DNA of 64,000 bases from Allomuricauda sp. GTDB lineage: Bacteria; Bacteroidota; Bacteroidia; Flavobacteriales; Flavobacteriaceae. The notes under the pieces are model-generated. The model saw nothing but the letters and a program-made list of their open reading frames with translations. It searched no databases and was not told the origin of the DNA. The stretch lies in contig JASBTQ010000042.1 in assembly GCA_030148335.1 (NCBI GenBank), forward strand, positions 1-64,000. The letters run 5' to 3'. Position 1 is the first letter of the stretch. Each line of letters starts with the position of its first letter. Made by a program: the position numbers and the translations under genes. Of this stretch, positions 54,487 to 64,000 are shown piece by piece.

Positions 54487-56721
54487 ATGAAAAATAATTT
54501 ATTACTTCTTTTATTGGTTCCCATGTTCATCAATGCCCAAGATAGCATTCAGGGTATGGTGATGGAGGCCAATACGGAAAACAAGCATATTGGACTTGCC
54601 GGGGCAAACGTATACTGGCAAGATTCCCCCATTGGCACCATGACCTTGGAGGATGGCACCTTCAGTATTCCCTATTCCAAGGAATACAACAAGCTCATTA
54701 TCAGTTTTGTGGGCTTCAAAACGGATACATTGACCCTTGATGGACCCAAAATGGTACATCATTGGCTACAACCCTCCAACCAATTGGACGAAGTGGTCGT
54801 GGAGCAAAAGCGCGAAGCGGTGCAGAAGACCATTTTTTCCGCCCAGAACATGGTCACCATCAATAGTGCGGAGCTTTTAAAAGCGGCCTGTTGCAACCTT
54901 TCGGAAAGTTTTGAGACCAATCCCGCCATCGATGTCAATTTTAACGATGCCCTGACAGGGACCAAACAGATTGAAATGTTGGGGCTTACCAGTCCGTATC
55001 TATTGATCACCCAAGAAAACATTCCCATGGTTCGAGGCGCTTCACAAGCGTATGGACTCACTTTTACCCCGGGCACTTGGGTGGAGAGCATCCAGATTAC
55101 CAAAGGAGCCGGGAGTGTGGTGAACGGGTACGAGAGTATTTCGGGCCAAATCAACACGGAATTGCAAAAACCGCTTACGGACCATCCCATTTTTGTGAAC
55201 GGCTATGCAAATATGAACGGACGATTGGAACTGAACACACATCTCAATACCAAATTGTCGCACAAATGGAGCACGGGACTGTACCTTCACGGCAACCGAA
55301 GGGATGCTGATGTGGACAACAACGGCGATGGTTTTTTGGACAACCCTTTGTCCAACCAAATCAATGTGATGAACCGCTGGCAATACCAAGATTTGGAGAA
55401 AGGGTGGGTCAGCTTTTTCAATGTAAGGTTTTTGGACGATGAAAAACAGGTAGGGCAGACCGATTTTGATCCCGGAACGGACAAGTTCACCACCAATGCC
55501 TGGGGCAGCGAAATAGGCACCCAAAGGTTTGACGGTTCCTTGAAATTGGGCTACGTATTTCCGGAAATGCCGTTCCAGAGCTTTGGATTTCAGATGTCTT
55601 ACAGCCACCATGCACAAGACTCTTATTATGGATTTAATACCTACGATATCGATCACGAGAGCATTTATTCCAACTTGTTGTTCAATTCCATCATCGGAAA
55701 TACAAAGCGCAAGTTCACAACGGGACTCTCCTTTGCCTATGATGGATATGATGAGTTGGTGAACGGAGATACTTTTGCCAGGTCCGATAGGTCGGCAGGA
55801 GCATTTTTTGAATACAGCTACACCAATTTGGAAAAATTCAGCCTTACTGCGGGAGCAAGAGTGGATACCCACAACCGATTGGGGACCTTCTTCACACCTA
55901 GGATCCATTTGCGCTACACCCCATGGGAGAATGGAAGTTTCCGGGGGTCGTTTGGAATAGGCCGAAGGGCGGCCAATATTTTTGCAGAGAACCAAAAAAT
56001 GTTCGCTTCTTCAAGAATTCTACAGTTGAATGGTAACGGGGGCAATGTATATGGATTTGACCCAGAAAAAGCCGTCAACTACGGAGTTAGTTTCATTCAA
56101 AAATTTAAGTTGTTTGAAAGACCCGGGGATTTCAGCATTGATTTTTACCGCACCGATTTTGAAAACCAAATCGTGGTGGACTGGGAAAACCCAAGGGAAG
56201 TGAGTTTTTCCAATTTGGAGGGGGAAAGTTATGCCAACAGCTTACAAGTGGAACTGAACCATAGAATTTTGCCCAATGTGGAAGTGCGTACTGCCTATAA
56301 GTTTTATGATGTAAAAACGGAGTATCAAACAGGCTTGCTCCAAAAGCCATTGCAGGCCAAGCATCGATTTTTTACCAATGTGGGATATAATACAGTGCCC
56401 AAGGAGAACGGATCTCAATGGCGGTTCGACTATACCTTCAACCTGCTGGGAGAGCAGCGCTTGCCAAGTACTGCTGCAAATCCATCTGAATATCAATTGG
56501 GAGCGTTTGCAGATGGCTATAGTTTGATGAACGCCCAGATTACCAAGGTATTTTCCAATGCATTCGAGATGTATGTTGGAGGGGAGAATTTGACTAACTT
56601 TAGACAATACAATGCCGTTTTGGGGGCAGATGACTCTTTCGGTCCCTATTTTGATACCTCTATCGTATATGCGCCCATTTTTGGAAGAATGCTCTATACT
56701 GGCTTTAGATTAAAACTTTAA
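54487..56721 (+). CDS. TonB-dependent outer-membrane receptor
   Basis: This 744-residue receptor has a signal peptide (LLVPMFINAQ), a carboxypeptidase-like beta domain (about 25-105, GLAGANVYWQDSPIGTMTLE), a plug (about 115-235, with SESFETNPAIDVNFNDAL and ITKGAGSVVNGYESISGQIN) and a 22-strand barrel ending GRMLYTGFRLKL. Its neighbours point to metal or metallophore uptake, possibly copper. It is 86 bases after the HYC_CC_PP gene, with an inverted repeat in the gap. Confidence 0.93.
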   Translation: MKNNLLLLLLVPMFINAQDSIQGMVMEANTENKHIGLAGANVYWQDSPIGTMTLEDGTFSIPYSKEYNKLIISFVGFKTDTLTLDGPKMVHHWLQPSNQLDEVVVEQKREAVQKTIFSAQNMVTINSAELLKAACCNLSESFETNPAIDVNFNDALTGTKQIEMLGLTSPYLLITQENIPMVRGASQAYGLTFTPGTWVESIQITKGAGSVVNGYESISGQINTELQKPLTDHPIFVNGYANMNGRLELNTHLNTKLSHKWSTGLYLHGNRRDADVDNNGDGFLDNPLSNQINVMNRWQYQDLEKGWVSFFNVRFLDDEKQVGQTDFDPGTDKFTTNAWGSEIGTQRFDGSLKLGYVFPEMPFQSFGFQMSYSHHAQDSYYGFNTYDIDHESIYSNLLFNSIIGNTKRKFTTGLSFAYDGYDELVNGDTFARSDRSAGAFFEYSYTNLEKFSLTAGARVDTHNRLGTFFTPRIHLRYTPWENGSFRGSFGIGRRAANIFAENQKMFASSRILQLNGNGGNVYGFDPEKAVNYGVSFIQKFKLFERPGDFSIDFYRTDFENQIVVDWENPREVSFSNLEGESYANSLQVELNHRILPNVEVRTAYKFYDVKTEYQTGLLQKPLQAKHRFFTNVGYNTVPKENGSQWRFDYTFNLLGEQRLPSTAANPSEYQLGAFADGYSLMNAQITKVFSNAFEMYVGGENLTNFRQYNAVLGADDSFGPYFDTSIVYAPIFGRMLYTGFRLKL

Positions 56722-56732
56722 CCAATTAAAAA

Positions 56733-57113
56733 ATGAATAACATGAAAAAAGGAATTTTGATTTTGGCCTGCCTATTGGTTTCCGTGGTGGGATTTGGACA
56801 GGAAAAGAACAAAAAAATGACCTTCGAGGTCAACGGAAAGTGCGAAATGTGCAAAATGCGCATCGAGAAAGCAGCTTTGGGAGTTCCCGGCGTAAAATAT
56901 GCAAGTTGGGACATCCCTACCCATCAATTGTCCTTGGTGGTGGATGAACGCAAGACCAATTCCATGAAGATCAAAAGTGCCATAGCGGAGGTAGGGCATG
57001 ACACCAAGGAGCTCAAGGCCACCGAGGAAGCCTACGATCAAATCCATCCTTGCTGCAAATACAGGGAGGATAATACCGATGATGGTGCCTCGCACAAGAA
57101 AGGGAACGATTAA
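56733..57113 (+). CDS. Secreted heavy-metal-associated (HMA) domain protein
   Basis: This 126-residue protein has a signal peptide (cleaved after GFGQ, about 23) and an HMA domain with the metal-binding CEMC (C37, C40) in GKCEMCKMRIEKAA. The C-terminal part has HPCCKYREDN and histidine, so it may hold more metal. It follows the TonB receptor by 11 bases, so it probably carries the metal after uptake in the periplasm. ATG at 56733 or 56742 may start it. Confidence 0.88.
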   Translation: MNNMKKGILILACLLVSVVGFGQEKNKKMTFEVNGKCEMCKMRIEKAALGVPGVKYASWDIPTHQLSLVVDERKTNSMKIKSAIAEVGHDTKELKATEEAYDQIHPCCKYREDNTDDGASHKKGND

Positions 57114-57254
57114 ATGGAGCATGGGCGTACCATAACCGGAATGAACTGTGGAGGTTGGACTTCCTTTGCTCAGCAATCCAAATGGAAAACCATGAAAGCC
57201 TTTATTGCTGATATTTGGTCATTTATTTGCCGCAACATTTTTGTTGAACTGTAA
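57114..57254 (+). pseudogene. Possible remnant of an HMA or metal P-type ATPase N terminus
   Basis: A 46-codon frame starts on the base after the HMA gene's stop (TAAATG) and reads MEHGRTITGMNCGGWTSF. The beginning looks like an HMA domain start (usual pattern TITGMxCxxC), but the second metal cysteine is tryptophan and the frame loses similarity after about 20 residues. A metal P-type ATPase often follows this group in relatives, so a decayed copy is likely; a short real gene is not excluded. Confidence 0.35.
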
Positions 57255-57415
57255 AAACTGGAGCTATGCGCAAATGTTATTGATTTAACATGTAACTTCT
57301 TGTAAATAAATTGATTAAAATAATGTCAGGGAAAAATTTAGTTAATTTTTAGCCAATAAAATTTTTCGGATTTAAAACTGAGATACATTTACTCTAGTTT
57401 TTAATTTACTGACTT

Positions 57416-57514
57416 ATGAAAAACGCAAAGTCAACTGGAAAGTCATCTCCTGCTAAAGCTGCTGCCAAGCCTGCTGCAAAGAAGACTACCCAAGCTACTG
57501 GTAAGAAGAAGTAA
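57416..57514 (+). CDS. Small lysine/alanine-rich basic protein (32 aa)
   Basis: The product of 32 residues is KSTGKSSPAKAAAKPAAKKT-rich and resembles a histone-H1-type tail. Similar very small basic proteins occur in Bacteroidota and may bind nucleic acid. It lies alone between the HMA remnant and the groEL terminator, after about 160 bases of AT-rich DNA without other features. Confidence 0.55.
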   Translation: MKNAKSTGKSSPAKAAAKPAAKKTTQATGKKK

Positions 57515-57551
57515 CTTGGTATTTTTTGGTTCGAGCGAACCATTTACTGGA

Positions 57552-57589
57552 TACAAAAAAAAGAAACGCCCTGATGAAAGTCAGGGCGT
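57552..57589 (-). terminator. Terminator of groEL
   Basis: ACGCCCTGA / TCAGGGCGT with a six-base loop is followed on the minus strand by TTTCTTTTTTTT, just after the groEL stop. Confidence 0.9.
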
Positions 57590-57612
57590 CCTATTTATAG
57601 ATGTTTGGAATC

Positions 57613-59265
<1,653 letters not shown>

Positions 59266-59340
59266 TTAGATTGCCCAAAACCCACTTTTGCATTCCAGAG
59301 GGGTCAGGGGGTCATTGTTTCTACTTTTCGGAAGATTTAG

Positions 59341-59619
59341 TTATATGATTGCCAAAATATCACTCTCGCGCATCATCAAATAATCGGTGCCGTCCAGTTT
59401 GAGCTCGGTACCGGCATATTTTCCATAGAGTACGGTATCGCCCACTTTTACAGTTATTTTTTCATCCTTTGTGCCAGGGCCAACCGCCACAACGTTTCCT
59501 TTTTGGGGTTTTTCCTTTGCGTTGTCAGGGATGATGATACCGGAAGCAGTCTTGGTCTCGGCCTGTAGAGGCTCAATCAATACCCTGTCTGCCAATGGTT
59601 TGATGTTTACTTTAGCCAT
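59341..59619 (-). CDS. groS: Co-chaperonin GroES
   Basis: This 92-residue lid protein for GroEL has the mobile loop [20 protein letters not shown] and the core [21 protein letters not shown]. An inverted repeat with a sigma-54-like core lies 43 bases upstream. Confidence 0.98.
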   Translation of the reverse strand: MAKVNIKPLADRVLIEPLQAETKTASGIIIPDNAKEKPQKGNVVAVGPGTKDEKITVKVGDTVLYGKYAGTELKLDGTDYLMMRESDILAII

Positions 59620-59661
59620 ATTTTTAATTTTTAGGTGTTTGTTTTATAAATTCTCGAATCA

Positions 59662-59690
59662 TTTGGGCAGAAATTATGCCATTGCCCAAA
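59662..59690 (-). promoter_or_regulatory. Inverted repeat with sigma-54-like core upstream of groES
   Basis: TTTGGGCA / TGCCCAAA are perfect arms separated by 13 bases. On the minus strand the middle reads TGGCATAATTTCTGCC (59666-59681), which has the GG and GC of the -24/-12 promoter at the correct spacing. The arms might bind a heat-shock regulator. Confidence 0.4.
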
Positions 59691-59708
59691 AACTGACATT
59701 ATGGAAAA

Positions 59709-59745
59709 CAAAAATGCCAGCTTGTCATTCAAGCTGGCATTTTTG
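59709..59745. terminator. Terminator of secG
   Basis: AAAATGCCAGCTTG / CAAGCTGGCATTTT is a perfect 14-base stem with a five-base loop. It lies after the secG stop and before groES. Confidence 0.9.
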
Positions 59746-59764
59746 TATGCTTTGTCACTATCTA

Positions 59765-60130
59765 CTAGTTAAGGGTGTCTGTAGGATCGACATCCGTGGC
59801 AGGAACTTGTTCCGGAACTTCTTCGGGAACAGTTTCAGGGATCGTGGTCTCCGTGTCGTCTCCTTGCAACAACTTGGAATCCGCCTGACCATAGCTTCCC
59901 TTTAGGGAAACGTTGGAAAGTAGGATCAACACGATCAACAAGGTGGCCAGTGTCCAGGTACTTTTGTCCAAAAAGTCACCGGTCTTCTTCACACCTCCCA
60001 CAACTTGGTTGCCACCTCCACCGAAGGATGAGGACAGCCCACCACCTTTAGGGTTTTGGACCATGATGACCAACACCAACAAAAGGCACACGATAATGAT
60101 CAATATCAAAAAAATTGTAAACGTGCTCAT
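59765..60130 (-). CDS. secG: Protein translocase subunit SecG
   Basis: This 121-residue protein has two helices (about 5-22 and 58-74) around the conserved VMVQNPKGGGLSSSFGGGG loop, the SecG hallmark. The Bacteroidota-type tail is long and acidic (TIPETVPEEVPEQVPATD). It helps SecYEG move proteins. It is three bases after the next gene upstream. Confidence 0.95.
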   Translation of the reverse strand: MSTFTIFLILIIIVCLLLVLVIMVQNPKGGGLSSSFGGGGNQVVGGVKKTGDFLDKSTWTLATLLIVLILLSNVSLKGSYGQADSKLLQGDDTETTIPETVPEEVPEQVPATDVDPTDTLN

Positions 60131-60133
60131 TTC

Positions 60134-61021
60134 TTATTCTTCTTTTTCGTTCTGGAGGTTCTTCACCGCCTGAATTTGGTCTGCAAAGAAACCACTTTTT
60201 TCTGGATATTTCAAACTCAATATTTTAAAGGCTTGAATGGCCTTTTTATACTTTTTCTGCTCCAGATAGACCTTGGCCAAAGTCTCTGTCATCAACTCGT
60301 TTTTGTCAAACTTTGTGGACTCCTTTATGTTGACCTTTGGCTTTATGTTTTCGTGGGGCACTATTTTGGGGTTCTTCTGGATGAACCTGTCCAACAACTC
60401 AAATTTTTTCTTGCGTTCCAGTTCTTCCATCACATTTTCCTCTGTTTCCACTTCTTCAGTTTTGGAAGTAAGTTGGAGCCATTCGGTAAAAGAATGCTTC
60501 TCCTTTTTGGTGAACGGGATGGGCTTGCCCAACTGCAGGTCGGTTTCCGCTTTGGGTTTTTCTTGTGCGGGAAGCGTGGGTTCTTCGGGCATTTTGGATT
60601 TGAAGAGTTCCGGGTTCAGGATCTGTTCCGCATCCTTGATGTTTTGGGGCAAGGCGAGCTCTTCCGCTTCGCCCATCATGCTCTCGGCATTTGGGTTGGG
60701 TTCTATTTCCTCGGAAATGGCCTTTTGGTCCTCCAGCTTGGAGCCCCTTCCTGCAATGGTGTCCGCAATGTTGTTCTGGATGAATTCCTTGGAAGTGATG
60801 TAGTCGAAGAGCACATCCCTGTCCGTAGTGAAGGCCGCCGTGGTCTTCAGGGCATTGTTGTATTTGTAACTGTCCAGATTTTTCAGTCCCTTCAAGTGCA
60901 AGGCCCTTGCCACTTGGAAATAGGGATATTCCTCAATGATGTCCTCCAGTTCCCGGGTCTGTTTCGGGGACAGGATGGTGTTCGAGTTTTGAAGAATATG
61001 TATAAAATCCGTTACGTTCAT
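60134..61021 (-). CDS. TPR-like conserved protein upstream of secG
   Basis: This 295-residue protein has helical N-terminal repeats (EDIIEEYPYFQVARALHLKG), a long charged middle and a C-terminal TPR-like pair of helices (TLAKVYLEQKKYKKAIQAFKILSLKYPEKS). No signal peptide is seen. It is placed in the lptE-secG operon in flavobacteria. Function unknown. Confidence 0.82.
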   Translation of the reverse strand: MNVTDFIHILQNSNTILSPKQTRELEDIIEEYPYFQVARALHLKGLKNLDSYKYNNALKTTAAFTTDRDVLFDYITSKEFIQNNIADTIAGRGSKLEDQKAISEEIEPNPNAESMMGEAEELALPQNIKDAEQILNPELFKSKMPEEPTLPAQEKPKAETDLQLGKPIPFTKKEKHSFTEWLQLTSKTEEVETEENVMEELERKKKFELLDRFIQKNPKIVPHENIKPKVNIKESTKFDKNELMTETLAKVYLEQKKYKKAIQAFKILSLKYPEKSGFFADQIQAVKNLQNEKEE

Positions 61022-61027
61022 ACGCGG

Positions 61028-61558
61028 TTACCAATTGCCCAAGGAAGCATTGAAAATGTCCTGTGTGAGTCGTTCAAATATTACTTCGTGTGCAGCAGCT
61101 TGGACGGATGTTAACGAGGCAGCGGCATCAAAATCATAAAAGAAGGAAAAGCGGCGTTCAAAATCCGCATCCTCCTTGGTTCTGTTGAAGAACCGTACGT
61201 TCACGCTCATGGTGAGGCGGTTCTGGGCGGTCCGCTGGTCGGAGGTGGCCGTCATCGGGATCACTTTGTACTCGATGATTTCGCCTTCATACAGCAAGTC
61301 ACCGTTGCTTCCGGTAAGGGAAAGACTGGTGAGGTTGTTGATCATATCCTGTAGGGCCAATGTAAAATCACGATCTAGTCCGGGCACAATGGTAGAGCCA
61401 GGGGTCTGATCGGCATAGTTCTGAAAAAAATTAACTTGGAAGCTTTGTGCTGTCCCAATGTCCGCTCCAGAAAAATTATGTCCTTGGTATGCACCGCAAC
61501 CGGAAAGGAAGAAGATAAATCCCAACAATCCAATCGTATAACCATTTTTTTTCTTCAT
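61028..61558 (-). CDS. lptE: LPS assembly lipoprotein LptE
   Basis: This 176-residue lipoprotein (lipobox FFLSGC, Cys21) plugs the LptD barrel during LPS insertion. It shows the flavobacterial LptE pattern: GAYQGHNFSGADIGTAQSFQ and ITSLSLTGSNGDLLYEGEIIEY-like stretches. The start at 61558 (MKKKNGYTI) is chosen; an ATG nine codons upstream spoils the signal. It overlaps nothing, but lies 28 bases after the sigma-54 regulator gene. Confidence 0.86.
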   Translation of the reverse strand: MKKKNGYTIGLLGFIFFLSGCGAYQGHNFSGADIGTAQSFQVNFFQNYADQTPGSTIVPGLDRDFTLALQDMINNLTSLSLTGSNGDLLYEGEIIEYKVIPMTATSDQRTAQNRLTMSVNVRFFNRTKEDADFERRFSFFYDFDAAASLTSVQAAAHEVIFERLTQDIFNASLGNW

Positions 61559-61586
61559 AGTATGTTCAAATAACATCGCCATCAAA

Positions 61587-62864
61587 TTAAAGATCGTACT
61601 GTTTGATCTTTCGGTACAAGGTCCGTTCCGAAATGCCCAGCTCGGAAGCGGCGGCCTTGCGCTTGCCCCTGTTCCGCTCCAGTGATTTTTTGATGAGTTC
61701 TATTTCTTTTTCCTGTAAAGATAGGGTTTCTTCCTCTTGGATCTCTTCGGCAAAGTGGTATCGGTCCTCTTGTGGCTGTTGTATGGGGGATTGCATTTTT
61801 CCCTCTACAACAGGTTCTGGTAAATGGAGCACCTCGGCCATGGCCTCCTCTTCCTGTTCAATGTCCTCTTCAGGTTTTCCATAGATTTTACGGATGAGGT
61901 TTTCGTTCTCCTTCTGCACCTTTTTGGAATCGTTTTCCTTGAGGAGTTCCAAGGTCAGTTTTTTCAGGTCGTTCAGGTCTCCCTTCATATCAAAGAGTAC
62001 CTTGTAGAGAATTTCACGCTCATTGCTGAAATCACTTTCTTTTTTGGGTTGTCCTACCACTGCGGGTAGGTTGGAACCACTGGCATTGGGCAGATAGCTT
62101 TTTAAGGTGGCGGCGGAGATGGTCCTGTTTTCCTCCAGCACCGAAATCTGTTCGGCGATGTTCCGCAATTGCCTGATGTTCCCCGGCCAACGGTATTTCA
62201 ACAATAGATGCACGGCATCATCCTCCAGGCGTATGGTGGGCATTTTGTATTTCTGACCAAAATCCGAAGCAAATTTCCGGAACAACAAATGGATGTCCTC
62301 CTGTCGTTCACGGAGCGGGGGGATGTTGATCTCCACCGTACTCAACCTATAATAAAGGTCTTCCCTGAACTTTTCCTTTTCAATGGCCTCGAACATGTTC
62401 ACGTTAGTGGCCGCCACGATGCGGACATTGGTTTTTTGTACTTGGGAGGACCCCACTTTCAGGAATTCCCCGTTTTCCAGCACACGTAGCAAACGCACCT
62501 GGGTGGTAAGGGGGAGTTCGCCCACTTCATCCAAGAAGATGGTTCCGCCATCGGCCACTTCAAAATACCCGCTTCGGGTCTGTGTGGCCCCGGTGAAGGC
62601 ACCTTTTTCGTGACCAAAGAGCTCACTATCGATGGTCCCTTCGGGAATGGCCCCACAGTTCACGGCAATGTATTTGGCATGTTTCCGGTGCGATAGGGAA
62701 TGGATGATTTTGGGAATGGCTTCCTTTCCGACCCCACTTTCCCCCGTGACCAACACGGAAATGTCGGTGGGGGCCACTTGGATGGCCTTTTCTATGGCTC
62801 GGTTGAGCTTCACATCGTTGCCGATGAGCTCGAACCGTTGTTTTATCGATTGGATGCTCTCCAT
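61587..62864 (-). CDS. Sigma-54-dependent Fis-family activator
   Basis: This regulator of 425 residues has an AAA+ domain with GESGVGKE (Walker A, 41-48), the sigma-54-contacting GAFTGA (88-93) and the Walker B FLDEVGE (110-116), and a Fis-type HTH at the end (about 385-425). It lacks a receiver or sensor domain, so it may be always on or controlled by its partners. It overlaps the miaB stop by one base (TAATG) and lies upstream of lptE, a setting usual in flavobacteria. Confidence 0.95.
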   Translation of the reverse strand: MESIQSIKQRFELIGNDVKLNRAIEKAIQVAPTDISVLVTGESGVGKEAIPKIIHSLSHRKHAKYIAVNCGAIPEGTIDSELFGHEKGAFTGATQTRSGYFEVADGGTIFLDEVGELPLTTQVRLLRVLENGEFLKVGSSQVQKTNVRIVAATNVNMFEAIEKEKFREDLYYRLSTVEINIPPLRERQEDIHLLFRKFASDFGQKYKMPTIRLEDDAVHLLLKYRWPGNIRQLRNIAEQISVLEENRTISAATLKSYLPNASGSNLPAVVGQPKKESDFSNEREILYKVLFDMKGDLNDLKKLTLELLKENDSKKVQKENENLIRKIYGKPEEDIEQEEEAMAEVLHLPEPVVEGKMQSPIQQPQEDRYHFAEEIQEEETLSLQEKEIELIKKSLERNRGKRKAAASELGISERTLYRKIKQYDL

Positions 62865-64000
62865 TAATATGAATTGTTCTTTGAATATTCAATGGCCTCG
62901 CCGATCAAGGTGGCAGAGGTACATTCATTGATCTTTACGTTTACAAAGTCGCCCACTTTGTAGTGTTCCTTTGGAAAGACCACCACGGTGTTCTGAGAGT
63001 TTCGTCCCATCCAATGGGCATCGGATTTTTTGGAGGTTCCCTCGATAAGCACTTCCTCGGTCTTGCCCACATGCTCTTGTGTGCGATAATGGCTGTGCCT
63101 TTGTTGCGCGTCAATGATTTCCGTTAGACGTCTTTTCTTGGTCTCTTCGGGCACATCGTCCTCCATTTTACGCTCGGCCAAGGTTCCGGGTCTTTCGGAA
63201 TAGGCGAACATGAACCCAAAATCGTATTTGACGTATTCCATCAAACTCAAGGTGTCCTGATGGTCTTCTTCTGTTTCGGTTGGGAAACCGGTGATCATAT
63301 CTTGGCTGATGGCGCAATCGGGAATGATTTTTTTGATGTTGTCGATCAGTTCAAAATATTCCTCACGGGTATGCAGGCGGTTCATGGCCTTCAAAATCCT
63401 GTTGCTACCGCTCTGTACGGGCAAGTGGATGTATTTGCAGATATTTTCATATTTGGCCATGGTCTCAATCACGTCCAAGGTCATGTCCTGCGGATTGGAA
63501 GTGGAGAAACGGATACGCATTTTGGGCTGGGCCTGGGCCACGAGTTCCAAGAGTTTGGAAAAGTTCACCGAAGTGGCCTTTTGCATTTCCGAGGCCTTTT
63601 CAAAATCCTTCTTCAAACCACCACCATACCAAAGGTAACTGTCCACATTTTGCCCCAAAAGGGTGATTTCCCTAAACCCTCTTTTCCAAAGATCGTTCAC
63701 TTCTTCCAAAATGGATTGGGGGTCACGGCTGCGTTCCCTACCACGGGTAAACGGTACTACACAGAAGGTGCACATGTTGTCACAGCCCCGGGTGATGGAC
63801 ACAAAAGCGGTAACTCCATTGGAGTTCAACCGCACAGGGGCCACATCGCCATAAGTTTCGTCCTTGGAAAGAATGACGTTCACGGCATTTCGGCCCTCAT
63901 CGATTTCCTGTATCAGGTTGGGCAGGTCCTTGTAAGCATCTGGGCCTACGACCATGTCCACGATCTTCTCCTCTTCCAGGAACTTGTTCTTCAAACGTTC
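62864..64000 (-). CDS. miaB: tRNA methylthiotransferase MiaB (5' end beyond window)
   Basis: This radical SAM enzyme puts a methylthio group on i6A37 of tRNAs. The radical SAM cluster motif CDNMCTFC (cysteines spaced CxxxCxxC) is visible, together with GRERSRDPQSILEEV, LLGQNVDSY and, towards the end, a TRAM-like domain with EVLIEGTSKKSDAHWMGR. About 380 C-terminal residues are inside the window; the N-terminal UPF0004 domain starts further upstream. Confidence 0.97.
   Translation of the reverse strand, partial: ERLKNKFLEEEKIVDMVVGPDAYKDLPNLIQEIDEGRNAVNVILSKDETYGDVAPVRLNSNGVTAFVSITRGCDNMCTFCVVPFTRGRERSRDPQSILEEVNDLWKRGFREITLLGQNVDSYLWYGGGLKKDFEKASEMQKATSVNFSKLLELVAQAQPKMRIRFSTSNPQDMTLDVIETMAKYENICKYIHLPVQSGSNRILKAMNRLHTREEYFELIDNIKKIIPDCAISQDMITGFPTETEEDHQDTLSLMEYVKYDFGFMFAYSERPGTLAERKMEDDVPEETKKRRLTEIIDAQQRHSHYRTQEHVGKTEEVLIEGTSKKSDAHWMGRNSQNTVVVFPKEHYKVGDFVNVKINECTSATLIGEAIEYSKNNSY

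Noticed and set aside
62864..64000. miaB start at an internal TTG at 63994
   Set aside because: The open frame continues to the window edge and the N-terminal UPF0004 domain is missing, so the gene is cut by the window.

Overview
The window looks like a chromosomal segment of a marine Flavobacteriaceae bacterium (Bacteroidota), possibly close to Muricauda/Allomuricauda; the genus is a guess. Support: start codons without clear Shine-Dalgarno sites, TAnnTTTG-type -7 boxes, a GYDIA-type GHMP kinase, a HYC_CC_PP protein, a class II HMG-CoA reductase next to it, and a flavobacterial dispersed repeat. Most of the window is dense housekeeping DNA of roughly mid-40s percent GC, with a few clearly AT-richer genes.

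Layout. 1-11447: minus-strand genes resembling an arsenosugar-type cluster (family 2 glycosyltransferase, polyferredoxin, FAD oxidoreductase; then ArsM-like methyltransferase, purine nucleoside phosphorylase and TIGR04282-type glycosyltransferase). The two halves are separated by plus-strand genes: an AT-rich KAP-type P-loop NTPase, a GH113-like lipoprotein, and a tandem pair of LysM/amidase proteins of which the first has lost its catalytic residues. 11621-18623: GH32 fructan hydrolase, cardiolipin synthase, small membrane and lipoproteins, a degenerate SRAP-family protein and an AraC regulator. 18664-22280: an AT-rich accessory patch with an XRE regulator behind a perfect palindrome, two unknown membrane proteins, and a Fic AMPylase flanked by a duplicated tRNA-Phe 3' end plus terminator.

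22381-30165: coaX, an outer-membrane protein, a TPR protein, lptC, a CNNM-type protein and a PpiD-like foldase, all on the plus strand. 30245-33905: a subclass B1 metallo-beta-lactamase-like lipoprotein overlapping the GHMP kinase and HMG-CoA reductase genes. 34086-37823: dipeptidyl peptidase IV followed by a POT peptide importer. 37595-42698: surE, a small membrane protein, lpxB, an NlpC/P60 lipoprotein and comEC, with comEC overlapping the POT gene tail to tail. 42904-45942: tail-specific protease and a secreted-type nuclease. 45939-51547: the cell-shape operon mreB-mreC-mreD-mrdA-rodA; then purH and a free-methionine-sulfoxide reductase-like gene. 53990-57254: a metal-handling group (HYC_CC_PP, TonB receptor, HMA protein, possible remnant of a further HMA protein). 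57613-64000: groES-groEL, secG, an unknown TPR-like gene, lptE, a sigma-54 activator and miaB (cut by the window end).

The most interesting places are the amidase/pseudo-amidase pair, the SRAP protein without its catalytic cysteine and glutamate, the Fic gene between tRNA-end repeats, the lone KAP NTPase inside the arsenosugar-like cluster, and the B1 metallo-beta-lactamase. All calls come from reading the sequence; no database search was run.
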